In this document: positions 52,863-62,065 of the stretch, piece by piece
Layout: every line of letters starts with the position of its first letter
Position numbering within the stretch: position 1 is the stretch's first letter
DNA from: Cesiribacter sp964504565
Lineage (GTDB): Bacteria > Bacteroidota > Bacteroidia > Cytophagales > Cyclobacteriaceae
Assembly: GCA_964504565.1 (NCBI GenBank)
Contig: CAZDEY010000011.1
Span: forward strand, 1 to 64,000
Direction of reading: 5' to 3'
Length of the DNA stretch: 64,000 nt
The notes under the pieces: generated by a model
What the model was told of the DNA's origin: nothing
The model's database searches: none
The model's input: the letters and a program-made list of their open reading frames with translations, nothing else
Program-made: the position numbers and the translations under genes

Positions 52863-53825
52863 TTAGGTATTAGCCAGAAAAGGAGCGGAGGCCCGCCGGA
52901 GCCTGTCGTTTACTGCCCGGCCGAGTCCGTAGTCAGGAACCGGTTCGGCCAAAATAAGTTCAGCCTCCGAATTATCTAGCTTGCGCAGGGCCCCAAATAA
53001 ATTACGGGCTGCCTCGTTTATATCCCCGGCCGGGGAAAGAGTAACCTGAATTGGCACCTGGTAAGTATCTTTAAATGAAAGTACGGCCAGTTTTTTATTT
53101 TTATGCTGCAACAGCAAGTCTTCAAGGGTGCCTAAGCACAGGGGCGTACGCGGGGAGTAGTGGCTACTGAGCTGCCCCGGGCTTTGGGGGTTAGAAGTGG
53201 AGTAAGGCCTTACCTCAATATTTTTAATGTACTGCTTTAGATTTTCTAGGGTTAAACCTCCCATCCTATACACTATGGCTTTATCTCCTTCAAAACCGAT
53301 AACCGTACTTTCCATACCAATTTCAGCCCCGCCGCCATCTAGAATATAGGGTATTTCATCGCCCAACTGGTCGGCCACGTGCTGGGCCTGCGTAGGCGAT
53401 ATATACCCGAAGGGGTTGGCGCTAGGTGCGGCCAGCGGAAAATCAAGACTGTTAAGTAATTTTAAAGTTAGGGTATGCTTAGGCATACGAACCCCAACCT
53501 GGGCCGAGCCGGCAGTTACCAGGTGGGAGATTTTAGCAGATTTGGGCAGAAGTAGGGTTAACGGGCCAGGCCAGAAAACCTCGGCTAACCGCCGGGCCGG
53601 GCGGGGTATTTCGGTGGTAATTTCCTCTACACCATCCATATCCTTTACATGCACAATTAGCGGATCGAAGCTGGGGCGGCGTTTGGTCTCAAAAATTTTT
53701 AGTACCGCAGCATCCGATAGGGCATTGCCGGCTAGTCCGTATACAGTTTCGGTTGGGATACCCACCAAATCGTCTTTTCGGAGAAAGCTTGCGGCCTGGG
53801 CAATATCGGTTCCAATTTGGGCCAT
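52863..53825 (-). CDS. sua5: L-threonylcarbamoyladenylate synthase (Sua5/YrdC family)
   Basis: This 320-residue enzyme makes threonylcarbamoyl-AMP for the t6A modification of tRNA. The YrdC domain (about 1-200) has IPTETVYGLAGNAL, KRRPSFDPLIVH, WPGPLTLLLPKSAKI and PSANPFGYISPTQA. The extra C-terminal Sua5 domain has SPGQLSSHYSPRTPL. It begins the 3' end of a minus-strand block; the TPR lipoprotein gene lies three bases upstream, so the two are co-transcribed. Confidence 0.94.
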   Translation of the reverse strand: MAQIGTDIAQAASFLRKDDLVGIPTETVYGLAGNALSDAAVLKIFETKRRPSFDPLIVHVKDMDGVEEITTEIPRPARRLAEVFWPGPLTLLLPKSAKISHLVTAGSAQVGVRMPKHTLTLKLLNSLDFPLAAPSANPFGYISPTQAQHVADQLGDEIPYILDGGGAEIGMESTVIGFEGDKAIVYRMGGLTLENLKQYIKNIEVRPYSTSNPQSPGQLSSHYSPRTPLCLGTLEDLLLQHKNKKLAVLSFKDTYQVPIQVTLSPAGDINEAARNLFGALRKLDNSEAELILAEPVPDYGLGRAVNDRLRRASAPFLANT

Positions 53826-53828
53826 AGG

Positions 53829-54554
53829 CTATAATGTAGTAGTAGGTTTGCAGCTCAAATTAATCATTGCCTGGGCTTTGGGGTGCCCCGCTTTGGAGGC
53901 TTGTTTAAATAGCGTACAGGCCTCTTCTGGCTGGCTTTGTTTCAGCTTTATCTGGCCCAATAGATAATAAGCATCCGGGTGGTTACGATCAATTTTTAGC
54001 AAGCTGGTCAGACTTTTTTCGGCCTCCGTTAGGCTATCGGCTTTTATAAAAATTTTAGCTGAATTTAGCAAAATAAGCGAATCGCCGGAGTTTAGCCGTA
54101 GCGCTTGTTGCATATCGTAGTACGCGGCGGGCAAGTTATCCATTCCGTATAAAATAATGGAACGGTCCAGGTAAGCATCAGCTAGTTGAGGCTGGCGGCT
54201 TATCACTTCGTTGTAGTCCTGAAGGGCGGCAGCCAAATCGTCGGTAGCCCGGTAGGCTTTGGCCCGGTTAAAATACGGCCGGTAATCTTCGGGGTTTACC
54301 CGTATAGATTGGCCAAACTCCGAAATAGCCTCTTTGTGCTGTTCTAAATTATAGTAGGCTACCCCCCGCAGGTTGTAGGCTTCAGCCTTATCGGGGTTCT
54401 CTACTAATAGGTCATCCAGAATAGAAATAGCTTCGGTGAACTCTCCGGCCTGTACTTTATCACGAGCTGTTTCGTACTCCTGTTCCGGCGTAGGGCCGCA
54501 ACTAGCAGTTAGAATCAATAAGCTGAGAGCCAAGCCTTCAAATACGTACTTCAT
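53829..54554 (-). CDS. TPR-repeat lipoprotein
   Basis: This 241-residue lipoprotein has a signal peptide ending in lipobox LTASC (Cys19). Five to six tetratricopeptide repeats follow (about 25-230), such as AEAYNLRGVAYYNLEQHKEA and PDAYYLLGQIKLKQSQPEEA. It is similar in style to the TPR protein at 43217, but lipid-anchored. It is a likely scaffold in the envelope. It is three bases from sua5 and 39 bases from the BNR/T9SS gene. Confidence 0.9.
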   Translation of the reverse strand: MKYVFEGLALSLLILTASCGPTPEQEYETARDKVQAGEFTEAISILDDLLVENPDKAEAYNLRGVAYYNLEQHKEAISEFGQSIRVNPEDYRPYFNRAKAYRATDDLAAALQDYNEVISRQPQLADAYLDRSIILYGMDNLPAAYYDMQQALRLNSGDSLILLNSAKIFIKADSLTEAEKSLTSLLKIDRNHPDAYYLLGQIKLKQSQPEEACTLFKQASKAGHPKAQAMINLSCKPTTTL

Positions 54555-54593
54555 AGCGCAAAGATAGGAGGGGCTTTTATATTGTAAAACGGA

Positions 54594-57392
54594 TTAGTCG
54601 GAGATTACCAGCTTTTGGCTAAGTATCTGGTTGCCGTAATCCAGTCGAATTATATAAACGCCTGGCGGCAGGTTTTGGCCGGTAAAGGTTTTGGCGTTAA
54701 AAAATAATACATTTTCACCGGCTATCTGGCGATTAAGCAGAGGTTCGCTAACCAGTTGGCCACTAGCATTATAAAGCCGGATTCTGACCAAGCCGTTGGC
54801 AGGCAACGTATATTCTAAGGTAAGTATATCGTTGCTGCTTTGTCGGTAGGGGTTAGGGTATACCGGGCCAAACTTTATAGGCTTCCCCTCCAGATTACGC
54901 GAAAGCGGAATAATTTCCGGCATAGTAGCCGTATAGACCCCGTTGCCGTGGGTAGCTATCGCTATTTTTCCATCGAGCGAACGGTAGGTAAGTTGGGGTA
55001 CTACAATGCGGCCTATTCCGTCCGGGCTTTCCATTTGCCAGCTAGTATTTTGGTTTAGCTGATTGGTGCTGTAAAGGCCGGCGCTGGTTCCGGCCAGGTA
55101 AAAGCTACTAGTATCAGTTTCTTCCAAAACCGGAATAATTTCTACGTGCCTGATGGAAGGGCCGCTTCCGCTGCCGTCCGGGTTTTCTTCTAGATTGCCG
55201 CTGACGTTACTGAACGTTAAGCCGCCGTCGGTGCTGTAAAAAATGCTCCGTATTTCGTAGTTAGAAAAGCAGATTAGTACTTCATTGCCATTTAGTGGAT
55301 TTACGTCAATATCGGCAACATAGCCTCCGTCTTTCGGAAATTCATCGTGGTTCAGTGCGGTAACTTTGGCTTGGGTATGGGCACTATCAATTCTTAATAG
55401 CTGGCCGGAACTGGTTCCGTAGTATACCCGGTTGGCAGGTTTTTGGTAGCTAACGGCAATCGCGCTTATTGAGCCGGAATCTACTTTGGTTTGAGGTAAG
55501 TTTTCCCAATTGAGGGTAGCGGGTTGCTGGCTGCCGTTCGGTATCTGGCTCACGTTTAGGTTTCGGTACAAACGGTCGCCACCGGCAAAGTACATTCGGT
55601 TGGGTGCTTGCGGATCGAAGGCGTAGGGGTTTACGAAAAGATATTCCTGCCCCTGCACCCGGCCGGCCCCGGCAGGGTCAATACGGGCAAAATTCTGAAT
55701 GTCTAAGTTTTCATCTAGTTGCAAGCGGTATACCTGGGCATTCTGAAACGAAGTATAAATGAATGCTCCCAGGTAGGCTACGTGCGTATACCCGCCATCG
55801 CCGCCAATTACCCGTTTCCAGGAAGAGTTTGCGCCGTTGGCATTTACCAAAGCCTGGGTTCCGTTATCCTGCAATCCGCCAATAAGTAAGTTGTTTACCT
55901 GGCTCTCATCTAAACCAATGGTGTAGAACTGCGAGGTGCGGTAGCGGTTGTTTTTACTCAGCCAGCTAACGGTCTCCGCAAAGATGTTCTCGGTGTAACT
56001 TAGGCCACCATCGTGCGCCGATATAACCGCTTGGGGGTTGCTGGGTAGAAAAAGTAAATTATGTTGATCGGGGTGATGGTTAGGGTAGGGAGAGGCATCT
56101 CCGGCTTCGGTAACGTAGCCGCCAATATGCACGGCATCATCAGTAGTAAAGCCGCTAACCGAACGGTGCAGATTGGTGCCGCCTATAAGGACTGTGGGGG
56201 AGTTGGGGTCGGCTTTTACAACCATATTGTAGCCTCCCTGTAAGTCAAGGTCCTGAGGCTCGGTGCCGGTAGCGGGTAAGTACTGGGTTAAGTTTCGGTA
56301 ATTATTTTCGTTAAGACGAAGCAGAAACGGTTGTTCCTCGGTATGGATGAAAAAATAAGGACTGTTTCCTTCGTTAGGCCGGCTATCTATTACTACCCGG
56401 CCAAAAGCGCTTAATCCGCTAGGGGAAATATTTAGCCAATCCGATCCGTTATCCGACCTGAATATTGCGCTATTAAAGTTTGATTCATCTGGAAAAACGG
56501 GTGACAGAGTTGCGTAAAACTGACCCTGCATGGTGATATGAACTTCTGACCAGGCGGCAAGGATGTTTCTGTTTTCCGAATCGGTGGGGGGCGTCAGGGT
56601 GGGGGTAAATGAATTTCCGCCGTCAGCACTCCGGTATATTCCGCCTATGGTAGCTACATAAAGTTGCCCATCGGCAGGGCTTTGGTTAATTGAATAGATA
56701 TAATCAAACGGGTTGTTAAATTTTTCCGGTTCATTGGTTTGGGTGGCGGGTAGTGGTAACCAGCTTTGACCACCGTCGGTGCTTTTATACAGGCCATCGC
56801 CCCGGTAGGGGGCGTTGCCACCGCGTGCCGAATTACCCACTAATTCCCCGGTTCCGTAGTACCAAGTATCTTCTTTGCCGGGCCGCATATCTTGCCAAAT
56901 GCACGTTACGCTCTGTAACTGCTGCGGGCTGCTGGTTTTAACCCAGGTTTCCCCAAAATCAGTAGATCGCCACATGCCGCCGGATACGCCGCCCGCCAGC
57001 CAAATATTTTCGTTGGTACGGTCAATAGCCAATGCCCGGGTGCGCCCCCCAACGTTGCCCGGCCCGGTCGATTGCCAGTTTAAAGCCTGCTTTTGCAAGG
57101 TTCTAGCTTCCTGAAGTAGCTTTTGGGTAAACTGTAGTTGTTTCTGTTCAATTTGGTCGGGTATTTGGTTAGTGGCCGGGTTGCGGAGCATCCGCCACTG
57201 CCAGTTAGCACGGGCTGCGGGGTCTTCTTCCCCCAAATAGCTCATGGGCACCTGCGTAAGACCAGAATTCTTCGGCTCGGTTAATTGAATATTAGCTGGA
57301 AAAAAGTGGCCGAAGTAGAGCAGGCCTGCCAATAGCAGAATGTAAACAAACGGGTTTTCACTGAGCTTCTTCATAAGCTGGCTTTTGGCCAA
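54594..57392 (-). CDS. BNR/VPS10-like repeat protein with type A T9SS tail
   Basis: This 932-residue secreted protein has an N-terminal hydrophobic signal (about 10-27) and a long beta-propeller region with BNR/Asp-box repeats, for example GGMWRSTDFGETW, LYKSTDGGQSW, IYRSADGGNSF and FYSTDGGLTF, as in sortilin-like or sialidase-type proteins. The last 90 residues are a T9SS type A sorting domain: FGPVYPNPY, VRIRLYNASGQLV, LPPGVYIIRLDYG and KLVISD. It is therefore a predicted client of the type IX system. Enzymatic activity is not evident. It is two bases from the antiporter gene upstream. Confidence 0.92.
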   Translation of the reverse strand: MAKSQLMKKLSENPFVYILLLAGLLYFGHFFPANIQLTEPKNSGLTQVPMSYLGEEDPAARANWQWRMLRNPATNQIPDQIEQKQLQFTQKLLQEARTLQKQALNWQSTGPGNVGGRTRALAIDRTNENIWLAGGVSGGMWRSTDFGETWVKTSSPQQLQSVTCIWQDMRPGKEDTWYYGTGELVGNSARGGNAPYRGDGLYKSTDGGQSWLPLPATQTNEPEKFNNPFDYIYSINQSPADGQLYVATIGGIYRSADGGNSFTPTLTPPTDSENRNILAAWSEVHITMQGQFYATLSPVFPDESNFNSAIFRSDNGSDWLNISPSGLSAFGRVVIDSRPNEGNSPYFFIHTEEQPFLLRLNENNYRNLTQYLPATGTEPQDLDLQGGYNMVVKADPNSPTVLIGGTNLHRSVSGFTTDDAVHIGGYVTEAGDASPYPNHHPDQHNLLFLPSNPQAVISAHDGGLSYTENIFAETVSWLSKNNRYRTSQFYTIGLDESQVNNLLIGGLQDNGTQALVNANGANSSWKRVIGGDGGYTHVAYLGAFIYTSFQNAQVYRLQLDENLDIQNFARIDPAGAGRVQGQEYLFVNPYAFDPQAPNRMYFAGGDRLYRNLNVSQIPNGSQQPATLNWENLPQTKVDSGSISAIAVSYQKPANRVYYGTSSGQLLRIDSAHTQAKVTALNHDEFPKDGGYVADIDVNPLNGNEVLICFSNYEIRSIFYSTDGGLTFSNVSGNLEENPDGSGSGPSIRHVEIIPVLEETDTSSFYLAGTSAGLYSTNQLNQNTSWQMESPDGIGRIVVPQLTYRSLDGKIAIATHGNGVYTATMPEIIPLSRNLEGKPIKFGPVYPNPYRQSSNDILTLEYTLPANGLVRIRLYNASGQLVSEPLLNRQIAGENVLFFNAKTFTGQNLPPGVYIIRLDYGNQILSQKLVISD

Positions 57393-57394
57393 AA

Positions 57395-58384
57395 TTAACT
57401 AAGGAGCAGTTCGCCCCCGCCGTAGGCATAATATACGTATAACAGAAAGGCGGCCAGCAGTACAAAAGCTTCCCAGCGATCTAAACTGTGCTTGCCCCCG
57501 GTAAACATAGCTATAAATAGTATGGCAGTACCGCCAAATAGCAAGTACATTTCGCGGTTGTAACTTGGCGAAAATGCCAGAGGACTTATAGTTGAGCTTA
57601 TACCTAAAATAAGCAGGATATTAAAAATATTGCTACCTATAATATTGCCTACGGCTAAATCAGCTTTGTTACGAAGGGCGGCTACCAGGGTTGTAGCCAA
57701 CTCCGGCAGGCTGGTACCTACGGCCACTATGGTCAAACCAATAATACCTTCTTCAATATTTAATTCGGTAGCCAGTTTCATGGCCTTGCTAACTACCAAA
57801 TCGCCGCCGCCCACCAAGGTTGCTAAGCCCACTATAATTCTAATCAGCGACCACTTTACGCTTCGTACCACCTCTTTTTCACTTGGCTCGGTTTCCAAGG
57901 GCTGGTTTTGGTCTTTAATTAGCGACTGCCGGATATAACATATGAACCCTGCGAAGAATACGAGTAATACTATTCCTTCAAACCTATCTAATGTAGGGCT
58001 GGAGGTAGGCGATTGAAAATAGTTATTACCAAACACCCACAGGGCCAGGGCAGCCAGTATGCTAAAGGGAATTTCTTTCCAGACCGTACTATGCTGGACC
58101 TTTATTGGCTGAAGAATTGCCGCTAGACCTAATATAAGAAATAAATTAAAGTTGTTGCTGCCGATTACATTACCAAGAGCAACATCCGGGTGAGCCTGGG
58201 CCGCGCCAATTATACTTACTACCAATTCCGGTGTTGAGGTACCAAAGGCTACAATGGTGAGGCCTACGGTTAGCTCAGGAACCTTATAGATTCGGGCCAG
58301 GTTAACCGAGCCGGAAACCAGCCACTCGGCACCGAAAATCAGCAGGCCAAACCCTATAATAAGCAAAAAAATACTTATGACCAT
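57395..58384 (-). CDS. Calcium/sodium antiporter (CaCA family, YrbG-like)
   Basis: This 329-residue inner-membrane exchanger is made of two inverted five-helix repeats. The alpha-1 motif VGLTIVAFGTSTPELVVSII and GNVIGSNNFNLFLILG are mirrored by the alpha-2 motif IGLTIVAVGTSLPELATTLV and GNIIGSNIFNILLILG. The Glu in each TPEL/LPEL is the ion ligand. The loop between the halves (about 150-165) is acidic. It sits between the RhlE helicase and the BNR gene, and the downstream spacer is only two bases. Confidence 0.95.
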   Translation of the reverse strand: MVISIFLLIIGFGLLIFGAEWLVSGSVNLARIYKVPELTVGLTIVAFGTSTPELVVSIIGAAQAHPDVALGNVIGSNNFNLFLILGLAAILQPIKVQHSTVWKEIPFSILAALALWVFGNNYFQSPTSSPTLDRFEGIVLLVFFAGFICYIRQSLIKDQNQPLETEPSEKEVVRSVKWSLIRIIVGLATLVGGGDLVVSKAMKLATELNIEEGIIGLTIVAVGTSLPELATTLVAALRNKADLAVGNIIGSNIFNILLILGISSTISPLAFSPSYNREMYLLFGGTAILFIAMFTGGKHSLDRWEAFVLLAAFLLYVYYAYGGGELLLS

Positions 58385-58412
58385 ACAGTATAAAAATTAG
58401 GCGTACAATTAG

Positions 58413-59762
58413 CTAGGCTTTGTTGTTTGGGTTGTTATTGCGGCGGCGGTTTCCTCCTCGGGAGTTGCCACTCCGGGAGCTACCACTCCGAGAAATATTA
58501 CCCGAAGAGTTAGAGTTTTTATTTCGGGAATTTCCATTCCGGGAATCTCCATTCCGAGGCCGGTTATTTCGTTTTTTCTTAAAACTACCAACTTCCTGCC
58601 AGGCGGGGGCGGTACCTAAACTTTCCGGTAGAGCCGGCTTTTCAATATCCAGTCCCGTAAGTTTTTCTATCTTGAATAAATACCGCTGGTCGCGGGGGTT
58701 TACAAAGGTAATAGCCTCCCCGGTGGCTTTGGCCCGGGCCGTTCGCCCTACCCGGTGTACGTAGTCTTCCGCATCGCGTGGCACATCGTAATTTACCACC
58801 ATATCTAAGTCGGCAATATCTATACCCCGGCTTACTACATCGGTAGCTACCAGTACCGGAAAAGTGCGGTGTTTAAACTGCCTTAGTACCTCCTCGCGCT
58901 CTTTCTGCTCAAAATCAGAGCTCATGCTTTTGGCGTTAATGCCTTTTTTTCGAAGACCTCGCTCAATTTCGCGCACGGTGGTTTTGCGGCTGCTAAATAC
59001 TATTACCGAATCCAGGCCGTCGCGGTCCAGAATCTGCGCTAGTAAAGGAATTTTATCCTCATCCTGAACGGAATAGGCTGCCTGATGAACCCCTTCGGCA
59101 GTTTTAGAAATAGCAATGTTTATTTGTTTAGGGTTTTGCAGGAGTTTACCCGCCAACTGCCTTATTTTATTAGGCATGGTAGCCGAAAATAGCAGGGTTT
59201 GGCGCTGGGTTGGCAGTTGCTTCACAATACGCATTATATCATCGTGAAAGCCCATATCTAGCATACGATCGGCTTCGTCCAGCACTAAAAACTTAAGGTC
59301 AGAAGTTTTTACGTAGCCCATATTCAGGTGCTGAATAAGCTTGCCGGGCGTGGCTACCACTATATCGGCCCCTTGCTTAAAGGCTTGCTTTTCACGGTCA
59401 AACTCCTGCCCGCTGCCCCCACCGTATACTGCTATTGAGGAAGCCGAGGTATAGTAACTCAGGCCGGTAATTTGTTGGTCAATTTGCTGGGCCAGCTCCC
59501 GGGTTGGGGAAATAATGATGGCGGTTAACCCCTTACCGTGGCCGTGCTCTTCTACATAATTGAGAATAGGCAGCAGGTAGGCTGCGGTTTTGCCGGTGCC
59601 GGTTTGGGCGCAGGCAATTAAATCGTGCCCTTCTAGGGCTAAGGGTATTGATTGGGCTTGCACCGGCGTAGCTTCCCTAAACCCCATAATATCGATTCCG
59701 TCTAGTAGGGTATCGGTTAGGTCTAAGTCAGAAAAGTAGGTGGTGGTTTCTTGCTCTTGCAT
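58413..59762 (-). CDS. rhlE: DEAD-box RNA helicase, RhlE-like
   Basis: This 449-residue RNA helicase has ACAQTGTGKTAAYLLPIL, SPTRELAQQID, VLDEADRMLDMGFHDD, FSATMPNKIRQLA, ATDVVSRGIDIADLDMV and YVHRVGRTARAKATG. The C-terminal 55 residues are a low-complexity Arg/Asn/Ser/Gly tail (SRNGNSRNKN, SRSGSSRSGN), encoded by imperfect 15-bp repeats. It is the first gene of a minus-strand block running to sua5 and has a consensus -7 box 60 bases upstream. Confidence 0.95.
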   Translation of the reverse strand: MQEQETTTYFSDLDLTDTLLDGIDIMGFREATPVQAQSIPLALEGHDLIACAQTGTGKTAAYLLPILNYVEEHGHGKGLTAIIISPTRELAQQIDQQITGLSYYTSASSIAVYGGGSGQEFDREKQAFKQGADIVVATPGKLIQHLNMGYVKTSDLKFLVLDEADRMLDMGFHDDIMRIVKQLPTQRQTLLFSATMPNKIRQLAGKLLQNPKQINIAISKTAEGVHQAAYSVQDEDKIPLLAQILDRDGLDSVIVFSSRKTTVREIERGLRKKGINAKSMSSDFEQKEREEVLRQFKHRTFPVLVATDVVSRGIDIADLDMVVNYDVPRDAEDYVHRVGRTARAKATGEAITFVNPRDQRYLFKIEKLTGLDIEKPALPESLGTAPAWQEVGSFKKKRNNRPRNGDSRNGNSRNKNSNSSGNISRSGSSRSGNSRGGNRRRNNNPNNKA

Positions 59763-60101
59763 GAACGATTAATTTGGGAAATACGGGAACTAGCCGGGAA
59801 ACGGATTTATAATTGAGATACCAAATATAACTAAAAAGTGGGGCTAACGCATAAGCACCAAAATATTTGAATTATTCCTCAGTTTATTCAACTATAGCTT
59901 AAACATAACTAATTGATTTACACATTTTTCTTAAATAGCTGAACAATTTCTGAGAATATCGTTTAAACAAATAGCTGCTAATAAAATCCAAATTGACTCC
60001 AACGTACGTACCTGTATCGTAAGCAGGTATCTATTTTTTGGTCTAATGCCTTTTTTAGTTGCCTGAAGAGATTTTTTGAGAATTAATTTTATTTAACCCC
60101 T
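59763..60101. other. Intergenic region between rhlE and the ferritin-like genes
   Basis: A divergent promoter region of 339 bases. It contains the rhlE -7 box (59822-59829) and a TACCTG/CAGGTA hairpin followed by six T at 60009-60039. The rest is AT-rich with no gene that I can support. Confidence 0.6.
59822..59829 (-). promoter_or_regulatory. Predicted -7 element of rhlE
   Basis: The minus strand reads TATATTTG, matching TAnnTTTG, 60 bases before the ATG. Confidence 0.5.
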
Positions 60102-61121
60102 ATGGAACATTCGAATGAAGTTGCCGAGAAAAACGGCAAATTATTTGCGCCCACTTCGCGGCGAAATTTTCTGCGTTATACCGGTGCCGGTATAATTACT
60201 ACCGGCCTGGTGCTTACCGGTTGCGATGATGACGTGGACCCGGTGCCTACTACCTCGTTAGGTGCACCTACTAATTTAATGGTAAAATCTACTGCCAACG
60301 GTTCAGTAACGCTTACCTGGACGGACAACTCTAACGATGAGGAAGGTTTCCGTATTCTCCGCAGTACGCAAGCGGGTGCCGGTTTTACAGAAATTGGTGA
60401 GGTTGGAGCCGATGTTACAACTTTTACAGTTCCTAGTACTGTTCAAACCACTATGGGTACCGACTATTATTACAGAGTGGTAGCCTTTAGAGGAGATGAT
60501 GATTCAGACCCGGCCGACAATAACACAGCTGTTAAAGGTGGTACTGTAAATTTAGGTAGTGGTGACTTAGGCATATTAAATTATGCGTATGCGTTAGAGC
60601 AATTGGAAGCAGCCTTTTATGTAAAGGTGATGGACGAAAGTGCGTTTGACAACATGTCTACACCTCAGAAGCGTATATTTACTGACCTAATGAAGCATGA
60701 GGTTGCTCATAAAGACTTCTTTAAAGCAGCCATTACCAGTGTGGCCCCTAATGACATTATACCAGGATTAACGCCTGACTTTAGCAATATTCAATTTGAT
60801 AACCTTGAAAATGTACTGGCTACAGCCAAAACATTTGAGAACTTGGGGGTAGGTGCCTACAATGGTGCTGGTAAATTGTTGCAAACTCCTGAATATCTAG
60901 TTTTAGCGGGTAAAATTGTATCAGTTGAGGCTCGTCATGCCTCTATTTTAAATTATTTGGTTGCCCCTTCATCAACTGATTTTGGCATGAACCCTCTAGC
61001 CGAAGGTGATGAAAATATGAATGGTTTAGATGCTGCCTTAATGCCAATGGAGGTGTTGCAGCAAGCTCAACCATTTATATCTAACCCAATTAGCGGTTCT
61101 GACCTACCATCCGATAACTAA
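60102..61121 (+). CDS. Tat-signal lipoprotein with fibronectin-III and ferritin-like domains
   Basis: This 339-residue exported protein has a twin-arginine motif SRRNFLRYTG followed by a lipobox LVLTGC, so it is probably a Tat-exported lipoprotein. A fibronectin-III-like domain (about 54-145, with SVTLTWTDNSNDEEGFRILR) precedes a Ferritin_2 domain (about 150-310). The domain has helices carrying likely metal ligands: YALEQLEAAFYVK, HEVAHKDFF and IVSVEARHASILNYL. The role is unknown. It forms a pair with the next gene, 13 bases downstream. The second half uses more AT-rich codons than the first. Confidence 0.9.
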   Translation: MEHSNEVAEKNGKLFAPTSRRNFLRYTGAGIITTGLVLTGCDDDVDPVPTTSLGAPTNLMVKSTANGSVTLTWTDNSNDEEGFRILRSTQAGAGFTEIGEVGADVTTFTVPSTVQTTMGTDYYYRVVAFRGDDDSDPADNNTAVKGGTVNLGSGDLGILNYAYALEQLEAAFYVKVMDESAFDNMSTPQKRIFTDLMKHEVAHKDFFKAAITSVAPNDIIPGLTPDFSNIQFDNLENVLATAKTFENLGVGAYNGAGKLLQTPEYLVLAGKIVSVEARHASILNYLVAPSSTDFGMNPLAEGDENMNGLDAALMPMEVLQQAQPFISNPISGSDLPSDN

Positions 61122-61134
61122 GATAATCCCTACT

Positions 61135-61998
61135 ATGAATTTTATAAAATTATTAGATTCGTTTTCATTAGACGGACTAAACAAGGAAGAAAAAGATACA
61201 TTCCTTTCTCGTAAAGAAGCATTCAGTAAAATGGGCGGCTTTATAAAAAAAGCTTCTTTGGCTAGCGTGCCGGCCAGCTTAATTGCAGCCGTTTCTAACC
61301 CGGCTATGGCTCAGGGTGGCACCTCGGCTTTAGATGTTTTAGAGTTTGCCTATCTGCTGGAAAACTTAGAATATTATTTCTACCATCATGCTCTTGTACA
61401 TCCCGAAGCCGAACCGCTGCGGGCTATGCTTTCAACGGAAGAGCTGGCAGGTATAACCCTAATACGCGATCACGAAGAGGCTCACGTAGACCTTCTAGCT
61501 GGCGCTATTGAAGCCAATAATGGTACCCCGGCTACGTATACTTACGATTCGTTTGATTATACAGCTGGTGGTACGTTCCCTACGGTTTATACTTCGCCGG
61601 CTATATTCCTAGCGGTTTCTCAGGCGTTTGAAGATACCGGTGTGCGTGCTTACAAGGGCCAAGCCGGAAACTTGATGGGAAATGACTTATTGACTACCGC
61701 ACTTCAAATACACTCAATTGAAGCTAGACATGCCGCATATATACGCCACCTGCGTATTATGAAGGATTTTGCTAACGATGATGAAAAAGAGTGGGTGACA
61801 ACTCCAGACTATGACGGTCTAGATGGTGCAGAAGCGGCAACCGCACCGGTATATGAAAATGAAGAGAATGTTACTCAGTTAGATGTAGATGCTACCTCAG
61901 TTACCGACGTAGAACGTGTGTACGTAGAAGAAGCATACGACGAACCTCTAAGCAAGGAAAAGGTAACGGCTATAGCCAGTAACTTTATTAAATCTTAA
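61135..61998 (+). CDS. Ferritin-like domain protein
   Basis: This 287-residue Ferritin_2-family protein lacks the twin-arginine pair but has a hydrophobic segment ending in NPAMAQ (about 35-60), so it may be exported. The ferritin-like helices have Glu/His ligands: EFAYLLENLEYYFYHHAL, DHEEAHVDLLAGAIEA, SQAFEDTGVRAYKG and IHSIEARHAAYIRHL. It follows the Tat lipoprotein gene by 13 bases; they are probably one transcript and possibly partners. A bidirectional terminator follows. Confidence 0.9.
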   Translation: MNFIKLLDSFSLDGLNKEEKDTFLSRKEAFSKMGGFIKKASLASVPASLIAAVSNPAMAQGGTSALDVLEFAYLLENLEYYFYHHALVHPEAEPLRAMLSTEELAGITLIRDHEEAHVDLLAGAIEANNGTPATYTYDSFDYTAGGTFPTVYTSPAIFLAVSQAFEDTGVRAYKGQAGNLMGNDLLTTALQIHSIEARHAAYIRHLRIMKDFANDDEKEWVTTPDYDGLDGAEAATAPVYENEENVTQLDVDATSVTDVERVYVEEAYDEPLSKEKVTAIASNFIKS

Positions 61999-62013
61999 GT
62001 ACATTAGTAACTG

Positions 62014-62049
62014 AAATAAAAAAACCCGACCGTAAGGCCGGGTTTTTTT
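62014..62049. terminator. Bidirectional terminator between the ferritin-like pair and terC
   Basis: AAAAACCCG and CGGGTTTTT surround an inner CC/GG pair and loop. Long A and T runs lie on each side. Confidence 0.9.
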
Positions 62050-62065
62050 ATGCTTTCAATACGTT

